Positions 25,550 to 34,901 of a DNA stretch of 64,000 bases are shown here, piece by piece. Source of the DNA: Eubacterium sp. ER2 (GTDB taxonomy: Bacteria; Bacillota; Clostridia; Lachnospirales; Lachnospiraceae). Positions within the stretch are counted from its first letter, which is position 1. The number at the start of each line of letters is the position of its first letter. Location of the stretch: the NCBI RefSeq assembly GCF_000765215.1, contig NZ_JPJE01000018.1:204432-268431 (forward strand). Reading direction: 5' to 3'. The position numbers and the translations under genes are program-made. Under the pieces are notes generated by a model. That model ran no database searches, was not told where the DNA came from, and worked only from the letters and a program-made list of their open reading frames with translations.

Positions 25550-26380
25550 ATGGAACGGTTTTATATAGTGACGAATGATGGAAAAGACAGAGACGGAAGG
25601 GTCACGGACAGGATCCGGCACATCCTTGAGGGAGCGGGGAAGACATGCCTGTTCTCGGAGAAGGATGAGAAAAAAAATATCATCCGGGAGACAGTTCCCG
25701 AGGATGCGGACTGCGCCATTGTCATCGGCGGAGACGGCAGCCTCATAGAGGTGGCAAGGATCCTGAAAAATGAGATTCCCATTTTGGGTATTAATATGGG
25801 GACGCTGGGTTACCTGACCGAGGTGGATCCCGCCAGGCTGGATGAGGCGCTGGCACAGATCCTGCAGGGGGACTACTGCATTGAGGAGAGGATGATGCTG
25901 GAGGGACATTTCCAGGGGAAGGAGCCGGACGTGGCCCTCAACGACATCGTAATTTCCAGAAAAGGAAGCCTGCGGGTCATTCATTTTGATGTATATGTGA
26001 ACGGCGCCTGCCTGAATTCCTACGAGGCGGACGGAATGATCATATCCACCCCCACTGGCTCCACAGCCTACAACCTGTCGGCAGGAGGACCTGTGGTAGA
26101 GCCGACAGCGTCCCTCATCGTCCTCACCCCCATCTGCTCCCATGCGCTGAACACAAGCAGCATCGTGCTGTCCGCGGAGGATGAGGTTATCGTTCAGATC
26201 GGGCAGGGGAGAAACGGGAGAGAAGAGGAAGTGTTCGCCACATTTGACGGCGCGGATGTGGTGGAGATGCGGACCGGGGACAGAGTCCTGGTGCGCAGAT
26301 CAGAGCACGTGACAAAGCTGATGAAGCTGAGCAAGGTCAGCTTTCTCGAAATCATGCGCAGAAAGATGAAAGGAAACTGA
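25550..26380 (+). CDS. nadK: NAD kinase
   Basis: Phosphorylates NAD to NADP, 276 aa. The GGDGSLIEVAR motif (nucleotide/phosphate binding) is preceded by CAIVIGG, with the NMGTLGYLTEVD motif and the STPTGSTAYNLSAGGPVV segment typical of the family. It starts three bases after tlyA. Confidence 0.95.
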   Translation: MERFYIVTNDGKDRDGRVTDRIRHILEGAGKTCLFSEKDEKKNIIRETVPEDADCAIVIGGDGSLIEVARILKNEIPILGINMGTLGYLTEVDPARLDEALAQILQGDYCIEERMMLEGHFQGKEPDVALNDIVISRKGSLRVIHFDVYVNGACLNSYEADGMIISTPTGSTAYNLSAGGPVVEPTASLIVLTPICSHALNTSSIVLSAEDEVIVQIGQGRNGREEEVFATFDGADVVEMRTGDRVLVRRSEHVTKLMKLSKVSFLEIMRRKMKGN

Positions 26381-26384
26381 TACC

Positions 26385-26834
26385 ATGAAGATCAACCGAC
26401 ATGCGAAGATAGTAGAACTCATCAATAAATACAGAATTGAGACACAGGAGGAGCTGGCAGAATACCTGAACAAAGAGGGCTTTAAGGTGACCCAGGCCAC
26501 TGTATCCAGGGATATCCGGGATCTGAAGCTGACCAAGGTGCCTACAGACGACGGCAGACAGAAATACGCGGTGCACCAGAAGGGTGAGTCTGAGATGAGT
26601 GAGAAATATATCCGGGTACTTCGGGACGGCTATGTCTCCATGGACAAGGCTCAGAATATCCTCGTGATCAAGACCGTGGTGGGTATGGCGAACGCGGTGT
26701 GCGCCGCCCTGGATGCCATGAAGTGGAATGAGATCATCGGGAGCGTGGCCGGGGACGATACTATCATCTGTGTGATCCGCAGTGTGGACGAGACCATAGC
26801 TGTCATGGATAAGATCAGCAAAATTGTTTCTTAG
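26385..26834 (+). CDS. argR: Arginine repressor ArgR/AhrC
   Basis: Hexameric arginine-responsive repressor/activator, 149 aa. The N-terminal winged helix is RHAKIVELINKYRIETQEELAEYLNKEGFKVTQATVSRDIRDLKLTKV. The C-terminal oligomerisation and arginine-binding domain includes GMANAVCAALD and GDDTIICVIRS. It lies four bases after nadK. No arg genes are in the window. Confidence 0.95.
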   Translation: MKINRHAKIVELINKYRIETQEELAEYLNKEGFKVTQATVSRDIRDLKLTKVPTDDGRQKYAVHQKGESEMSEKYIRVLRDGYVSMDKAQNILVIKTVVGMANAVCAALDAMKWNEIIGSVAGDDTIICVIRSVDETIAVMDKISKIVS

Positions 26835-26874
26835 TGGCTTTTGAAAGATACAGTATAAGGATACAGGAGGCTGT

Positions 26875-28554
26875 ATGTTACAGAATTTACATGTAAAAAA
26901 TCTTGCCCTGATCGATGAAGTGGAGATCGACTTCCAGAAAGGGCTGAACATACTGACAGGAGAGACCGGAGCGGGGAAATCGATTATCCTCGGTTCGATC
27001 AGCCTTGCTCTTGGGGCCAGATACACCACAGATATCCTGCGCAAGGGCGCCAGGTACGGATTTGTGGAGCTGACCTTTACAGTGGAGAATGAGAAGCAGG
27101 AGGAGAAGCTTAAAAAGCTGGATATCTTTCCCGAGGAGGGGACAGTCGTCCTGAGCCGGCGTCTCATGGAGGGCCGCAGTACAAGCAAGATCAACGGAGA
27201 GACCGTGCCCATCTCTCTCCTCAAGGAGGCAGCCGCCATCCTGATCGACATACACGGACAGCATGAACACCAGTCTCTTCTCTACAAGAAGAGACAGCTG
27301 GAGCTGCTGGATGCCTTTGCATCCGAGAAGATCCTGGAGGCAAAGGAGAAGGTCCGCTTCTCCTTCCAGGAGTACAGAAAGTGGAAAAAAGAGCTGGAGG
27401 AGGCTGATCAGGACGAGGCAGAGCGGGCGAAGGAAGCCTCTTTTCTCGAATTTGAGATAGGCGAGATCGAGGACGCCGGACTGAGGGACGGCGAGGATGA
27501 GGAGCTGGAGGAGAGCTACCGGCGCATGGTCAACAGCAAGAGGATCGTGGAAGGTGTCAGTGAGGCCCACGGCTACACAAGCGGGGAGGCGGGCAGCGCC
27601 AGCGAGTGCCTCAGCCGGGCGGCCAGGTGTCTTGCGGAGGCGGCAGGACTGGACGAGGATGCCCGTCAGCTCTACGAGCAGCTTCTGGAGGTAGACAGCC
27701 TTCTGAATGATTTCAACAGGGAACTGGCAGACTATGAGAAGTCGCTGGAGTTCTCTGATGAGGACTTTGCCGAGACGGAGAACCGGCTCAATGAGATCAA
27801 CCGGCTCAAGACAAAATACGGCAGCACTATCGAAGAGATCAGGGCCTACTGTGAGGAGAAAAAAAGCCGTCTCCTGGTGCTGAACGACTACGACCGCTAC
27901 CTGGAGGAGCTGAAGGAGAAGTACGAGCGCTCTCTTAAGCATCTGGAGAAGAATACCACTGTCCTCACAAGGCTGAGAAAGGAGCAGAGTCTGCTTTTTG
28001 CTGACAGGATCACAGAGGGACTGCGTGATCTGAATTTCGCCGATGTACGGTTCCAGATCGATTTTTCCGGTCTACCGGAGTATACCTCAAACGGAAAGGA
28101 CGACATCGCCTACATGATCTCCATGAACCCGGGAGAGCCCTTAAAGCCCCTGGCGGAGGTGGCTTCCGGAGGCGAGCTGTCCAGGATCATGCTGGCCATC
28201 AAGACAGTGATGGCGGACAGGGACGAGATACCGACCCTTATCTTTGACGAGATCGACGTGGGGATCAGCGGCCGGACAGCCCAGAAGGTGTCCGAGAAGA
28301 TGGCTGTCATCGGGAAGACCCACCAGGTCATCTGTATCACCCATCTGGCTCAGATCGCCGCCCAGGCGGACGCTCACTACCTGATCGAGAAGACGGTGGA
28401 AGAGGGAAAGACCCACACCGGTATCCGTCAGCTCTCGGAGGAGGAGTCCATTGAGGAGCTGTCAAGGATACTGGGAGGCGCGAAGATCACCGACGCGGTC
28501 CTGGAGAATGCGAGGGAGATGAAGGAGCTGGCCCGAGGTGGAAGAGGGGAGTAA
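26875..28554 (+). CDS. recN: DNA repair protein RecN
   Basis: SMC-like ATPase acting at double-strand breaks, 559 aa. Walker A GETGAGKSIILGSISLALG lies near residue 30. IDIHGQHEHQSLL, a long Glu/Lys-rich coiled coil and the C-terminal head with EVASGGELSRIMLAIK and LIFDEIDVGISGRTA follow. In Bacillus spoIVB and spo0A come directly after recN. Here they are 12.5 kb away, beyond the nitrogen block. Confidence 0.96.
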   Translation: MLQNLHVKNLALIDEVEIDFQKGLNILTGETGAGKSIILGSISLALGARYTTDILRKGARYGFVELTFTVENEKQEEKLKKLDIFPEEGTVVLSRRLMEGRSTSKINGETVPISLLKEAAAILIDIHGQHEHQSLLYKKRQLELLDAFASEKILEAKEKVRFSFQEYRKWKKELEEADQDEAERAKEASFLEFEIGEIEDAGLRDGEDEELEESYRRMVNSKRIVEGVSEAHGYTSGEAGSASECLSRAARCLAEAAGLDEDARQLYEQLLEVDSLLNDFNRELADYEKSLEFSDEDFAETENRLNEINRLKTKYGSTIEEIRAYCEEKKSRLLVLNDYDRYLEELKEKYERSLKHLEKNTTVLTRLRKEQSLLFADRITEGLRDLNFADVRFQIDFSGLPEYTSNGKDDIAYMISMNPGEPLKPLAEVASGGELSRIMLAIKTVMADRDEIPTLIFDEIDVGISGRTAQKVSEKMAVIGKTHQVICITHLAQIAAQADAHYLIEKTVEEGKTHTGIRQLSEEESIEELSRILGGAKITDAVLENAREMKELARGGRGE

Positions 28555-28659
28555 TTGGATTAGCGGGTATAAATCAATCTGCTGGATACTGTCGCTGTGT
28601 TTGAGATTACATACAAAATCATTTGTTTGATTTTCCTCATATACAGGAAAACAGTATCC

Positions 28660-28784
28660 CGGCAAAGGAAAACGCCCATCCGCTCTGGCAAGCGTGATGG
28701 GCGTTTGCGTCACAGACGCAGATAACTAATCATCTCAAAGAGCTGCCACATCGGCTTTGATCCGATATGCAATGCTTCTTTTCA
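28660..28784 (-). ncRNA. Candidate small RNA of four nearly abutting stem-loops
   Basis: From the leftward promoter at 28790-28818 a transcript of about 120 nt is predicted. Reading 5' to 3' on the minus strand: SL1 (28769-28747, CAUAUCGG pairing with CCGAUGUG); SL2 (28735-28720, AGAUGA with UUAUCU, loop UUAG); SL3 (28719-28707, GCGUC with GACGC); and SL4 (28706-28670, a stem of 11 plus 4 bp ending in GGGCGUUUUCC), which can terminate transcription. SL2, SL3 and SL4 touch with no spacer. It resembles no RNA family I can name. The same stretch contains an 83-codon frame on this strand, but it runs into the recN 3' end, uses the helices as codons and is probably spurious. Confidence 0.6.
28670..28706. 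terminator. Strong stem-loop between recN and gltD
   Basis: AAACGCCCATC (28670-28680) pairs with GATGGGCGTTT (28696-28706), and CGCT with AGCG inside it. Read leftward it ends GGGCGTTTTCCTTT, a better terminator than in the recN direction (GGGCGTTTGCG). It may serve both strands and would end the small RNA. Confidence 0.75.
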
Positions 28785-28789
28785 TCTTC

Positions 28790-28818
28790 AGTATAGTAAG
28801 AAAATTATCTTTTGTCAA
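28790..28818 (-). promoter_or_regulatory. Near-consensus sigma-A promoter for the small RNA
   Basis: On the minus strand: -35 TTGACA (28818-28813), exactly 17 bp, -10 TATACT (28795-28790). It lies downstream of gltD and points away from it toward recN, so no protein gene explains it. Confidence 0.85.
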
Positions 28819-28870
28819 TGCGTTTATGGAAACACTTTTTTAAGCAGCTGTAATTTCCTGACAAGGAAGT

Positions 28871-30325
28871 TTACATATTTGTATACCCCATCAGGTACTC
28901 ATCCACTTCCCTGGCACACGCGCGGCCTTCCGCGATGGCCCAGACTACAAGGGACTGACCCCGGTGCATATCCCCTGCGGCAAACACCTTCTCTGTGTTG
29001 GTCTTGTAGGAGGAGGGGGCAGTGGCAGCCACGCCTCTTGGCGTGAGGTCGAGCTGGAAGGCGTCTGACACGTAGGACTCGCATCCGGTAAAGCCTGCCG
29101 CGATGAGGAGCAGGTCTGCCTCTAAAATCTGCTCACTGCCCTCTATTTCTGTCATTTTTCCGTCCTTGAAAGAGAGCTTCACGGTCTTTACTCCGGTGAG
29201 CTGATTTTTGTCGTCTGTCAGGAACTCCTTGATGGTAGTCTCATAGATCCGGGGATCGTGGCCAAAGCAGAAGATGGCCTCCTCCTGTCCGTAATCGGTC
29301 TTGCAGACCTTGGGCCACTCCGGCCAGGGGTTGGATGGCGTGCGCTCATCCGGGGCCTTGGGCATCATCTCAATCTGCGTGACGGAGGCACAGCCCTGGC
29401 GGATACAGGTACCCACGCAGTCATTTCCGGTGTCTCCGCCGCCCACGATGATGACCTTTTTATCCTTTGCGGATACCCAGGGGGTACCGTCCAGCAGATG
29501 CTTTGTGGCCCTTGTGAGGAAGTCCACGGCAAAATAGATGCCCTCCGCCTGGCGGCCCTCACCGTTTAAGTCCCTGGCTCTCTTGGAGCCGCAGCACAGG
29601 ATCACAGCGTCATACTCCTCTAGCAGCTTCTGGGCCGGGATGTCAGCGCCGATATTGGCGCCGGTCACAAACTCGATGCCCTCCGCGGTCATCAGATCCA
29701 CCCGGCGCTGTACGATGGATTTGTCCAGCTTCATGTTGGGGATACCGTACATGAGAAGGCCTCCCACGCGGTCCTCCCTCTCAAAAACAGTCACATGGTG
29801 GCCTCTCTGGTTGAGCTGGTCTGCGGCTGCCAGGCCGGCGGGACCGGCCCCAACTACGGCCACCTTCTTTTCCGTGCGCACAGCCGGGATCCGGGGCTTC
29901 ATATTTCCCTCGGCAAAGCCGGTCTCTATGATGAAGAGCTCATTGTCGCGGATGGTCACCGGATCGTCGTTCATGCCGCAGACACAGGCTTTTTCACACA
30001 GCGCAGGGCAGACCCTCCCGGTAAATTCCGGAAAGCTGCTCGTCTTGCGCAGACGGGAGAGTGCCTGGGAGTAGTTTCCGTGAAACACCTCGTCGTTCCA
30101 CTCCGGGATCAGATTGTGGAGCGGGCAGCCTGTCACCATGCCCTTCAGCTGCAGTGCAGACTGGCAGAAGGGGACGCCGCAGTTCATGCATCGGGCCCCC
30201 TGGATCCTTCTTTCCTCAGGGGAAAGAGGGGGGTGAAATTCATTGAAATTCCTGATGCGCTCCTCCGGAGCACAGGACGAATTATCCATTCTTTTATATT
30301 CTAAAAAACCAGTTGGTTTTCCCAT
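28871..30325 (-). CDS. gltD: Glutamate synthase small (beta) subunit
   Basis: 484 aa; takes electrons from NAD(P)H through FAD to the large subunit. The N-terminal Fe-S motif ARCMNCGVPFCQ, then VCPALCEKACVCG, the FAD motif VAVVGAGPAGLAAADQL and the second nucleotide motif VIIVGGGDTGNDCVG are all visible. It is the last gene of the leftward glnN-asnB-gltB-gltD operon, 21 bp after gltB. Confidence 0.97.
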   Translation of the reverse strand: MGKPTGFLEYKRMDNSSCAPEERIRNFNEFHPPLSPEERRIQGARCMNCGVPFCQSALQLKGMVTGCPLHNLIPEWNDEVFHGNYSQALSRLRKTSSFPEFTGRVCPALCEKACVCGMNDDPVTIRDNELFIIETGFAEGNMKPRIPAVRTEKKVAVVGAGPAGLAAADQLNQRGHHVTVFEREDRVGGLLMYGIPNMKLDKSIVQRRVDLMTAEGIEFVTGANIGADIPAQKLLEEYDAVILCCGSKRARDLNGEGRQAEGIYFAVDFLTRATKHLLDGTPWVSAKDKKVIIVGGGDTGNDCVGTCIRQGCASVTQIEMMPKAPDERTPSNPWPEWPKVCKTDYGQEEAIFCFGHDPRIYETTIKEFLTDDKNQLTGVKTVKLSFKDGKMTEIEGSEQILEADLLLIAAGFTGCESYVSDAFQLDLTPRGVAATAPSSYKTNTEKVFAAGDMHRGQSLVVWAIAEGRACAREVDEYLMGYTNM

Positions 30326-30346
30326 AGTCAGTCTTCCTCCTTTGGA

Positions 30347-33300
30347 CTATTTCTGGATCTCGTAAAATGCTTCAAGCGCCGCGTCTTCATGGGAGAGACC
30401 CTTCTCTTCGTACTTGCTGATGGCGTGGAGCATGCGCTGGTAATCGTTGGGAAGGATCTTCTTAAATCCCGGCAGATAATCTCCGAAATGCTCCAGGATA
30501 TCCTTTGCGAGAGCGGAAGAGGTCTCCTTCTCGTAATCCTTCAGTATATTTTTCAGCTCGGCAATGTCGTGCTTTTCCGTCACCTCAGACATGGTCACCA
30601 TATCCTTGTTCAGCTTTTTGTAGAGCTGATGATCCATATCCAGCACATAGGCTGTGCCGCCGCTCATGCCTGCGGCAAAGTTTTTGCCGGTTTTTCCAAG
30701 GATGACCGCGCAGCCTCCTGTCATGTATTCCAGCCCGTGGTCACCGCAGCCCTCGGCCACCGCTGTGGCGCCGGAGTTGCGGACGCAGAAGCGCTCGCCG
30801 GCCACGCCGCAGACATAGGCTTTTCCTGATGTGGCGCCGTAGAGGGCCACGTTTCCGATGATGATGTTTTCAGAGGCCTTAAAAGTGCTGTGTCTGGACG
30901 GATACACGATCAGCTTTCCGCCTGACAGGCCCTTGCCGAAGTAGTCGTTGGCGTCTCCCTCCAGCGTCAGGGTCAGACCCTTGGGGATAAAGGCGCCGAA
31001 GGACTGGCCGCCGCCTCCGGTGCAGTGTACCTTAAAGGTGTCGTCCTTGAGTGTGTTCTTGAAGGCGGCTGTGATCTCGGATCCCAGGATGGTTCCCACA
31101 GAGCGGTTCACGCTGTTCACGCGGATGCTCTCGCTGTGCTTCCTGCCGCTCTTCAGAGCCTTCTCAAAGCGGGGCAGGAGAATGGCCTCGTCCACGGTCT
31201 TCTCCAGCTCAAAGTCAAAGACATCCTCCGGGTTGAAGTGGACCGCGCTGCCCTCCGGTGCGGAGCAGAGGATCCTTGAGAGGTCTACCTTTTTCGCCCT
31301 AGGGATACTGCAGTTCTCACGAACCTTCAGGCATTCCGTGTGTCCCACCATCTCGGAGAGTGTGCGGAAGCCAAGCTTTGCCATGATCTCCCGCAGCTCC
31401 TGGGCCATGAAGAGCATGAAGTTCATGACGTACTCCGGTTTGCCCTTAAAGCGCTTGCGTAAGGCTTCATTCTGGGTGGCAACGCCCACAGGGCAGGTGT
31501 CCAGGTTGCAGACCCGCATCATCATGCAGCCCATGGTCACAAGGGGAGCAGTGGCAAAGCCGAACTCCTCAGCTCCCAGAAGGGCGGCGATGGCCACATC
31601 CCGGCCGCTCATGAGCTTGCCGTCCGTCTCGATGACCACACGGCTCCTCAGGTGGTTCTGTATCAGCGTCTGGTGTGTCTCAGCAAGGCCCAGCTCCCAG
31701 GGAAGCCCCGCGTGATGGATAGAGCTCTGGGGCGCGGCTCCTGTTCCTCCGTCGTAGCCGGAGATGAGCACCACCTGGGCGCCCGCCTTGGCCACGCCTG
31801 AGGCGATGGTCCCGACACCCGCCTCGGACACAAGCTTCACCGCGATCCGGGCCTTCCTGTTGGCGTTCTTCAGGTCGTAGATGAGCTGCGCCAGGTCCTC
31901 GATGGAGTAGATGTCGTGGTGAGGCGGAGGGGAGATGAGGGATACACCGGGGGTGGAGTAGCGTGTCTTCGCGATCCAGGGGTATACCTTTTTCCCGGGC
32001 AGGTGTCCGCCTTCTCCGGGCTTTGCGCCCTGGGCCATCTTGATCTGGATCTCCTTTGCGCTCACCAGATACTCGCTGGTGACGCCAAACCGGCCGGAGG
32101 CCACCTGCTTGATGGCGCTGTTCTTCTCTGTGCCCAGGCGCTCCGGCTTCTCGCCGCCCTCGCCTGAGTTGGACTTGCCTCCCAGACGGTTCATAGCGAT
32201 AGCCATACACTCGTGGGCCTCCTCAGAGATGGAGCCGTAGGACATGGCCCCTGTCTTAAAGTGCTTGACGATCTCAGAGGCGGGCTCCACCTCGTCGATG
32301 GGGATGCCCCCGTCCTCCGGGAACTGGAAGGAGAGGAGCCCCCGCAGGGTGTGGGGACGGGTCTCGTCGTCCACCATGGCTGTATATTCCTTAAATCTCT
32401 CATAGTCGCCGTTCTGTGTGGACTGCTGGAGGGCGATGATGGTGGCCGGATTGTAGAGGTGGTCCTCCTTGTCCCCGCCGCTCCGAAGCCGGTGGAAGCC
32501 GGTGCTGTCCAGGGTAGTGTCCACACCCAGGTCCAGTGGGTCGAAGGCCTTGTTGTGGCGGGCGATCACGTCGTCATTGATATCCTTCATGCCGATGCCG
32601 CCCACCCGGCTGACTGTGTTGGTAAAATACTTGTCTATGACCTCCCTGCTGATGCCCACAGCCTCGAAGATCTGGGCAGACTGATAGGACTGGAGGGTGG
32701 AAATACCCATCTTGGCCGCGATCTTTACGATACCGTGGAGCACAGCCTCGTTGTAGTCGTGGATGGCTGTGTGGTAGTCTTTATCCAGGATACCCCTGTC
32801 TATGAGCTCGGAGATGCACTCGTGAGCCAGATAGGGATTGACAGCCCTGGCGCCGTAGCCAAGGATGGCGGCGAACTGGTGCACGTCCCTGGGCTCGCCG
32901 CTCTCCAGGATGATGGAGACAGCGGTCCTCTTCTTTGTACGGATCAGGTGCTGCTCCATGGCGGAGACAGCCAGGAGGGAGGGGATGGCCACATGGTTCT
33001 CATCCACGCCCCGGTCGGAGAGGATGATGATGTTGGCCCCCTTCGTGTAGGCCCGGTCGCAGCTGACAAAGAGCTGGTCCAGCGCCTTCTCAAGAGAGGT
33101 ATTCTTGAAGTAGAGAAGGGAGACCACGGCGCTCTTAAAGCCCGGGCGGTCCAGGGACTTGATCTTCATCATGTCCACACCGGTGAGGATGGGGTTCTTC
33201 ACCTCCAGCACAGTACAGTTGCCGCTCGCCTCCTCCAGCAGGTTTCCGTCTGAGCCGATGTACACCGTGGTGTCTGTGACGATCTCCTCCCGGAGAGAGT

Positions 33301-34867
33301 CGATAGGCGGGTTGGTCACCTGAGCAAAGAGCTGTTTAAAATAGTGGGAGAGAGGCGGATGCTTCTCCGACAGCACAGCCAGGGGAATGTCGGTCCCCAT
33401 GGAGGCTGTGGCCTCGGACCCGTTTGTCGCCATGGGAAGGAGCACATCCTTCACGTCCTCGTAGGTGTAGCCGAAGACCTTGTAGAGCTGGTCCCTTCTC
33501 ACCTGGCTGTGGACCGGCACCTTCTTGTTGGGGACCGGGATGTCCTTTAAGTAGAGCAGGTTCAGGTCCAGCCATTCGCCGTAGGGCTGGCGGGTGGAGT
33601 AGTACTCCTTGCACTCCTCGTCAGAGATCAGCTTTTTCTTCTTCGTGTCCACGAGGAGGATCTTTCCCGGCTGCAGCCTGGATTTCTCCACCACGTGCTC
33701 CGCCGGGAGATCCAGCACGCCCACCTCGGAGGAGAGGATGAGGTGCCGGTCGTCTGTGATGTAGTACCTGGAGGGACGAAGTCCGTTCCGGTCCAGCACA
33801 GCGCCCAGGATATCTCCGTCTGAGAAGAGGATGGCCGCAGGGCCGTCCCAGGGCTCCATCATGGTGGCGTAGTAGTGGTAGAAATCTTTTTTCTTCTCAT
33901 CCATGTACCGGTCATGCCTCCAGGGCTCCGGGATGGTGATCATGACGGCCAGGGGAAGGTCCATACCGTTCATGTAGAGGAACTCCAGGGTGTTGTCCAG
34001 CATGGCGGAGTCAGAGCCGCTGCTGCCGATGACCGGGAGTACCTTGTCGATGTCGTCTGAGATGACAGAAGAGTGCATGGTCTCCTCCCTGGCCAGCATG
34101 CGGTCCGCGTTGCCCCGGATGGTGTTGATCTCCCCGTTGTGGAGGATCAGGCGGTTGGGGTGAGCCCTCTCCCAGCTGGGTGTCGTGTTGGTGGAGAAGC
34201 GGGAGTGGACCATGGCGATGGCCGTGCGATAGTCCGTATCCTGCAGGTCGTCGTAGAACCGGCGGAGCTGTCCCACAAGGAACATGCCCTTGTACACGAT
34301 GGTGCGGGAGGAGAGGGAGGCCACGTAGGTGTCCTCGCAGCTCTGCTCGAACTCTCTTCTGGCGATGTAGAGACGGCGGTCAAAGTCGATGCCCTTCGGG
34401 CAGTCCGCTGGCCTCTCCACAAAGCACTGCATGATGTAGGGCATGCGCTCTCTGGCGTAGTCTCCCAGTATCTCCGGGTGGACCGGCACCTTTCTCCAGC
34501 CAAGCAGTCTAAGGCCGCTTTTTTCCAGAATGACCTCAAACATTTTCCGGGAAAAATTCCGCTTCAGTGTGTCCTGGGGGAAGAAGAACATGCCTACGCC
34601 ATAATCCCTCTCATCTCCCAGGGAAATGCCTGCCTGTGCGGCGGCTTTGGAAAAAAATGAGTGGGAAATCTGCGTCAGGATCCCCACTCCGTCACCAACC
34701 TGTCCAGTGGCGTCTTTGCCTGCGCGGTGTTCCAGTTTTTCTACGATCGTAAGGGCGTCGTCCAGAATTTTGTATTCCTTTACGCCGTCGATACTGACAA
34801 CAGCTCCGATGCCGCAGGCATCGTGCTCAAAACTGCTCTGATATAAAGTTTGATTTTCTTGGTTCAT
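30347..34867 (-). CDS. gltB: Glutamate synthase large (alpha) subunit
   Basis: 1506 aa; makes two glutamates from glutamine and 2-oxoglutarate. A short propeptide precedes the catalytic Cys in FEHDACGIGAVVS (Cys about residue 18), the N-terminal nucleophile of the class II amidotransferase domain. The central domain, the FMN-binding TIM barrel (KPGEGGHLPGKKV, SGYDGGTGAAPQSSIHHAG and the Fe-S cysteines in MRVCNLDTCPVGVATQ) and the C-terminal beta-helix (GGGGQSFGAF...GDANDYFGKGLSGG) follow. AAAGGAG just before the ATG at 34867 fixes the start; the frame is open further upstream. Confidence 0.97.
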   Translation of the reverse strand: MNQENQTLYQSSFEHDACGIGAVVSIDGVKEYKILDDALTIVEKLEHRAGKDATGQVGDGVGILTQISHSFFSKAAAQAGISLGDERDYGVGMFFFPQDTLKRNFSRKMFEVILEKSGLRLLGWRKVPVHPEILGDYARERMPYIMQCFVERPADCPKGIDFDRRLYIARREFEQSCEDTYVASLSSRTIVYKGMFLVGQLRRFYDDLQDTDYRTAIAMVHSRFSTNTTPSWERAHPNRLILHNGEINTIRGNADRMLAREETMHSSVISDDIDKVLPVIGSSGSDSAMLDNTLEFLYMNGMDLPLAVMITIPEPWRHDRYMDEKKKDFYHYYATMMEPWDGPAAILFSDGDILGAVLDRNGLRPSRYYITDDRHLILSSEVGVLDLPAEHVVEKSRLQPGKILLVDTKKKKLISDEECKEYYSTRQPYGEWLDLNLLYLKDIPVPNKKVPVHSQVRRDQLYKVFGYTYEDVKDVLLPMATNGSEATASMGTDIPLAVLSEKHPPLSHYFKQLFAQVTNPPIDSLREEIVTDTTVYIGSDGNLLEEASGNCTVLEVKNPILTGVDMMKIKSLDRPGFKSAVVSLLYFKNTSLEKALDQLFVSCDRAYTKGANIIILSDRGVDENHVAIPSLLAVSAMEQHLIRTKKRTAVSIILESGEPRDVHQFAAILGYGARAVNPYLAHECISELIDRGILDKDYHTAIHDYNEAVLHGIVKIAAKMGISTLQSYQSAQIFEAVGISREVIDKYFTNTVSRVGGIGMKDINDDVIARHNKAFDPLDLGVDTTLDSTGFHRLRSGGDKEDHLYNPATIIALQQSTQNGDYERFKEYTAMVDDETRPHTLRGLLSFQFPEDGGIPIDEVEPASEIVKHFKTGAMSYGSISEEAHECMAIAMNRLGGKSNSGEGGEKPERLGTEKNSAIKQVASGRFGVTSEYLVSAKEIQIKMAQGAKPGEGGHLPGKKVYPWIAKTRYSTPGVSLISPPPHHDIYSIEDLAQLIYDLKNANRKARIAVKLVSEAGVGTIASGVAKAGAQVVLISGYDGGTGAAPQSSIHHAGLPWELGLAETHQTLIQNHLRSRVVIETDGKLMSGRDVAIAALLGAEEFGFATAPLVTMGCMMMRVCNLDTCPVGVATQNEALRKRFKGKPEYVMNFMLFMAQELREIMAKLGFRTLSEMVGHTECLKVRENCSIPRAKKVDLSRILCSAPEGSAVHFNPEDVFDFELEKTVDEAILLPRFEKALKSGRKHSESIRVNSVNRSVGTILGSEITAAFKNTLKDDTFKVHCTGGGGQSFGAFIPKGLTLTLEGDANDYFGKGLSGGKLIVYPSRHSTFKASENIIIGNVALYGATSGKAYVCGVAGERFCVRNSGATAVAEGCGDHGLEYMTGGCAVILGKTGKNFAAGMSGGTAYVLDMDHQLYKKLNKDMVTMSEVTEKHDIAELKNILKDYEKETSSALAKDILEHFGDYLPGFKKILPNDYQRMLHAISKYEEKGLSHEDAALEAFYEIQK

Positions 34868-34901
34868 ATAGAAAACTCCTTTCGTGTTGCGGCGCTTTTG
34901 T

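Noticed and set aside
28462..28713. 83-codon minus-strand frame between recN and gltD
   Set aside because: It begins in a hairpin of the candidate small RNA, overlaps the recN 3' end and shows no recognisable protein features.
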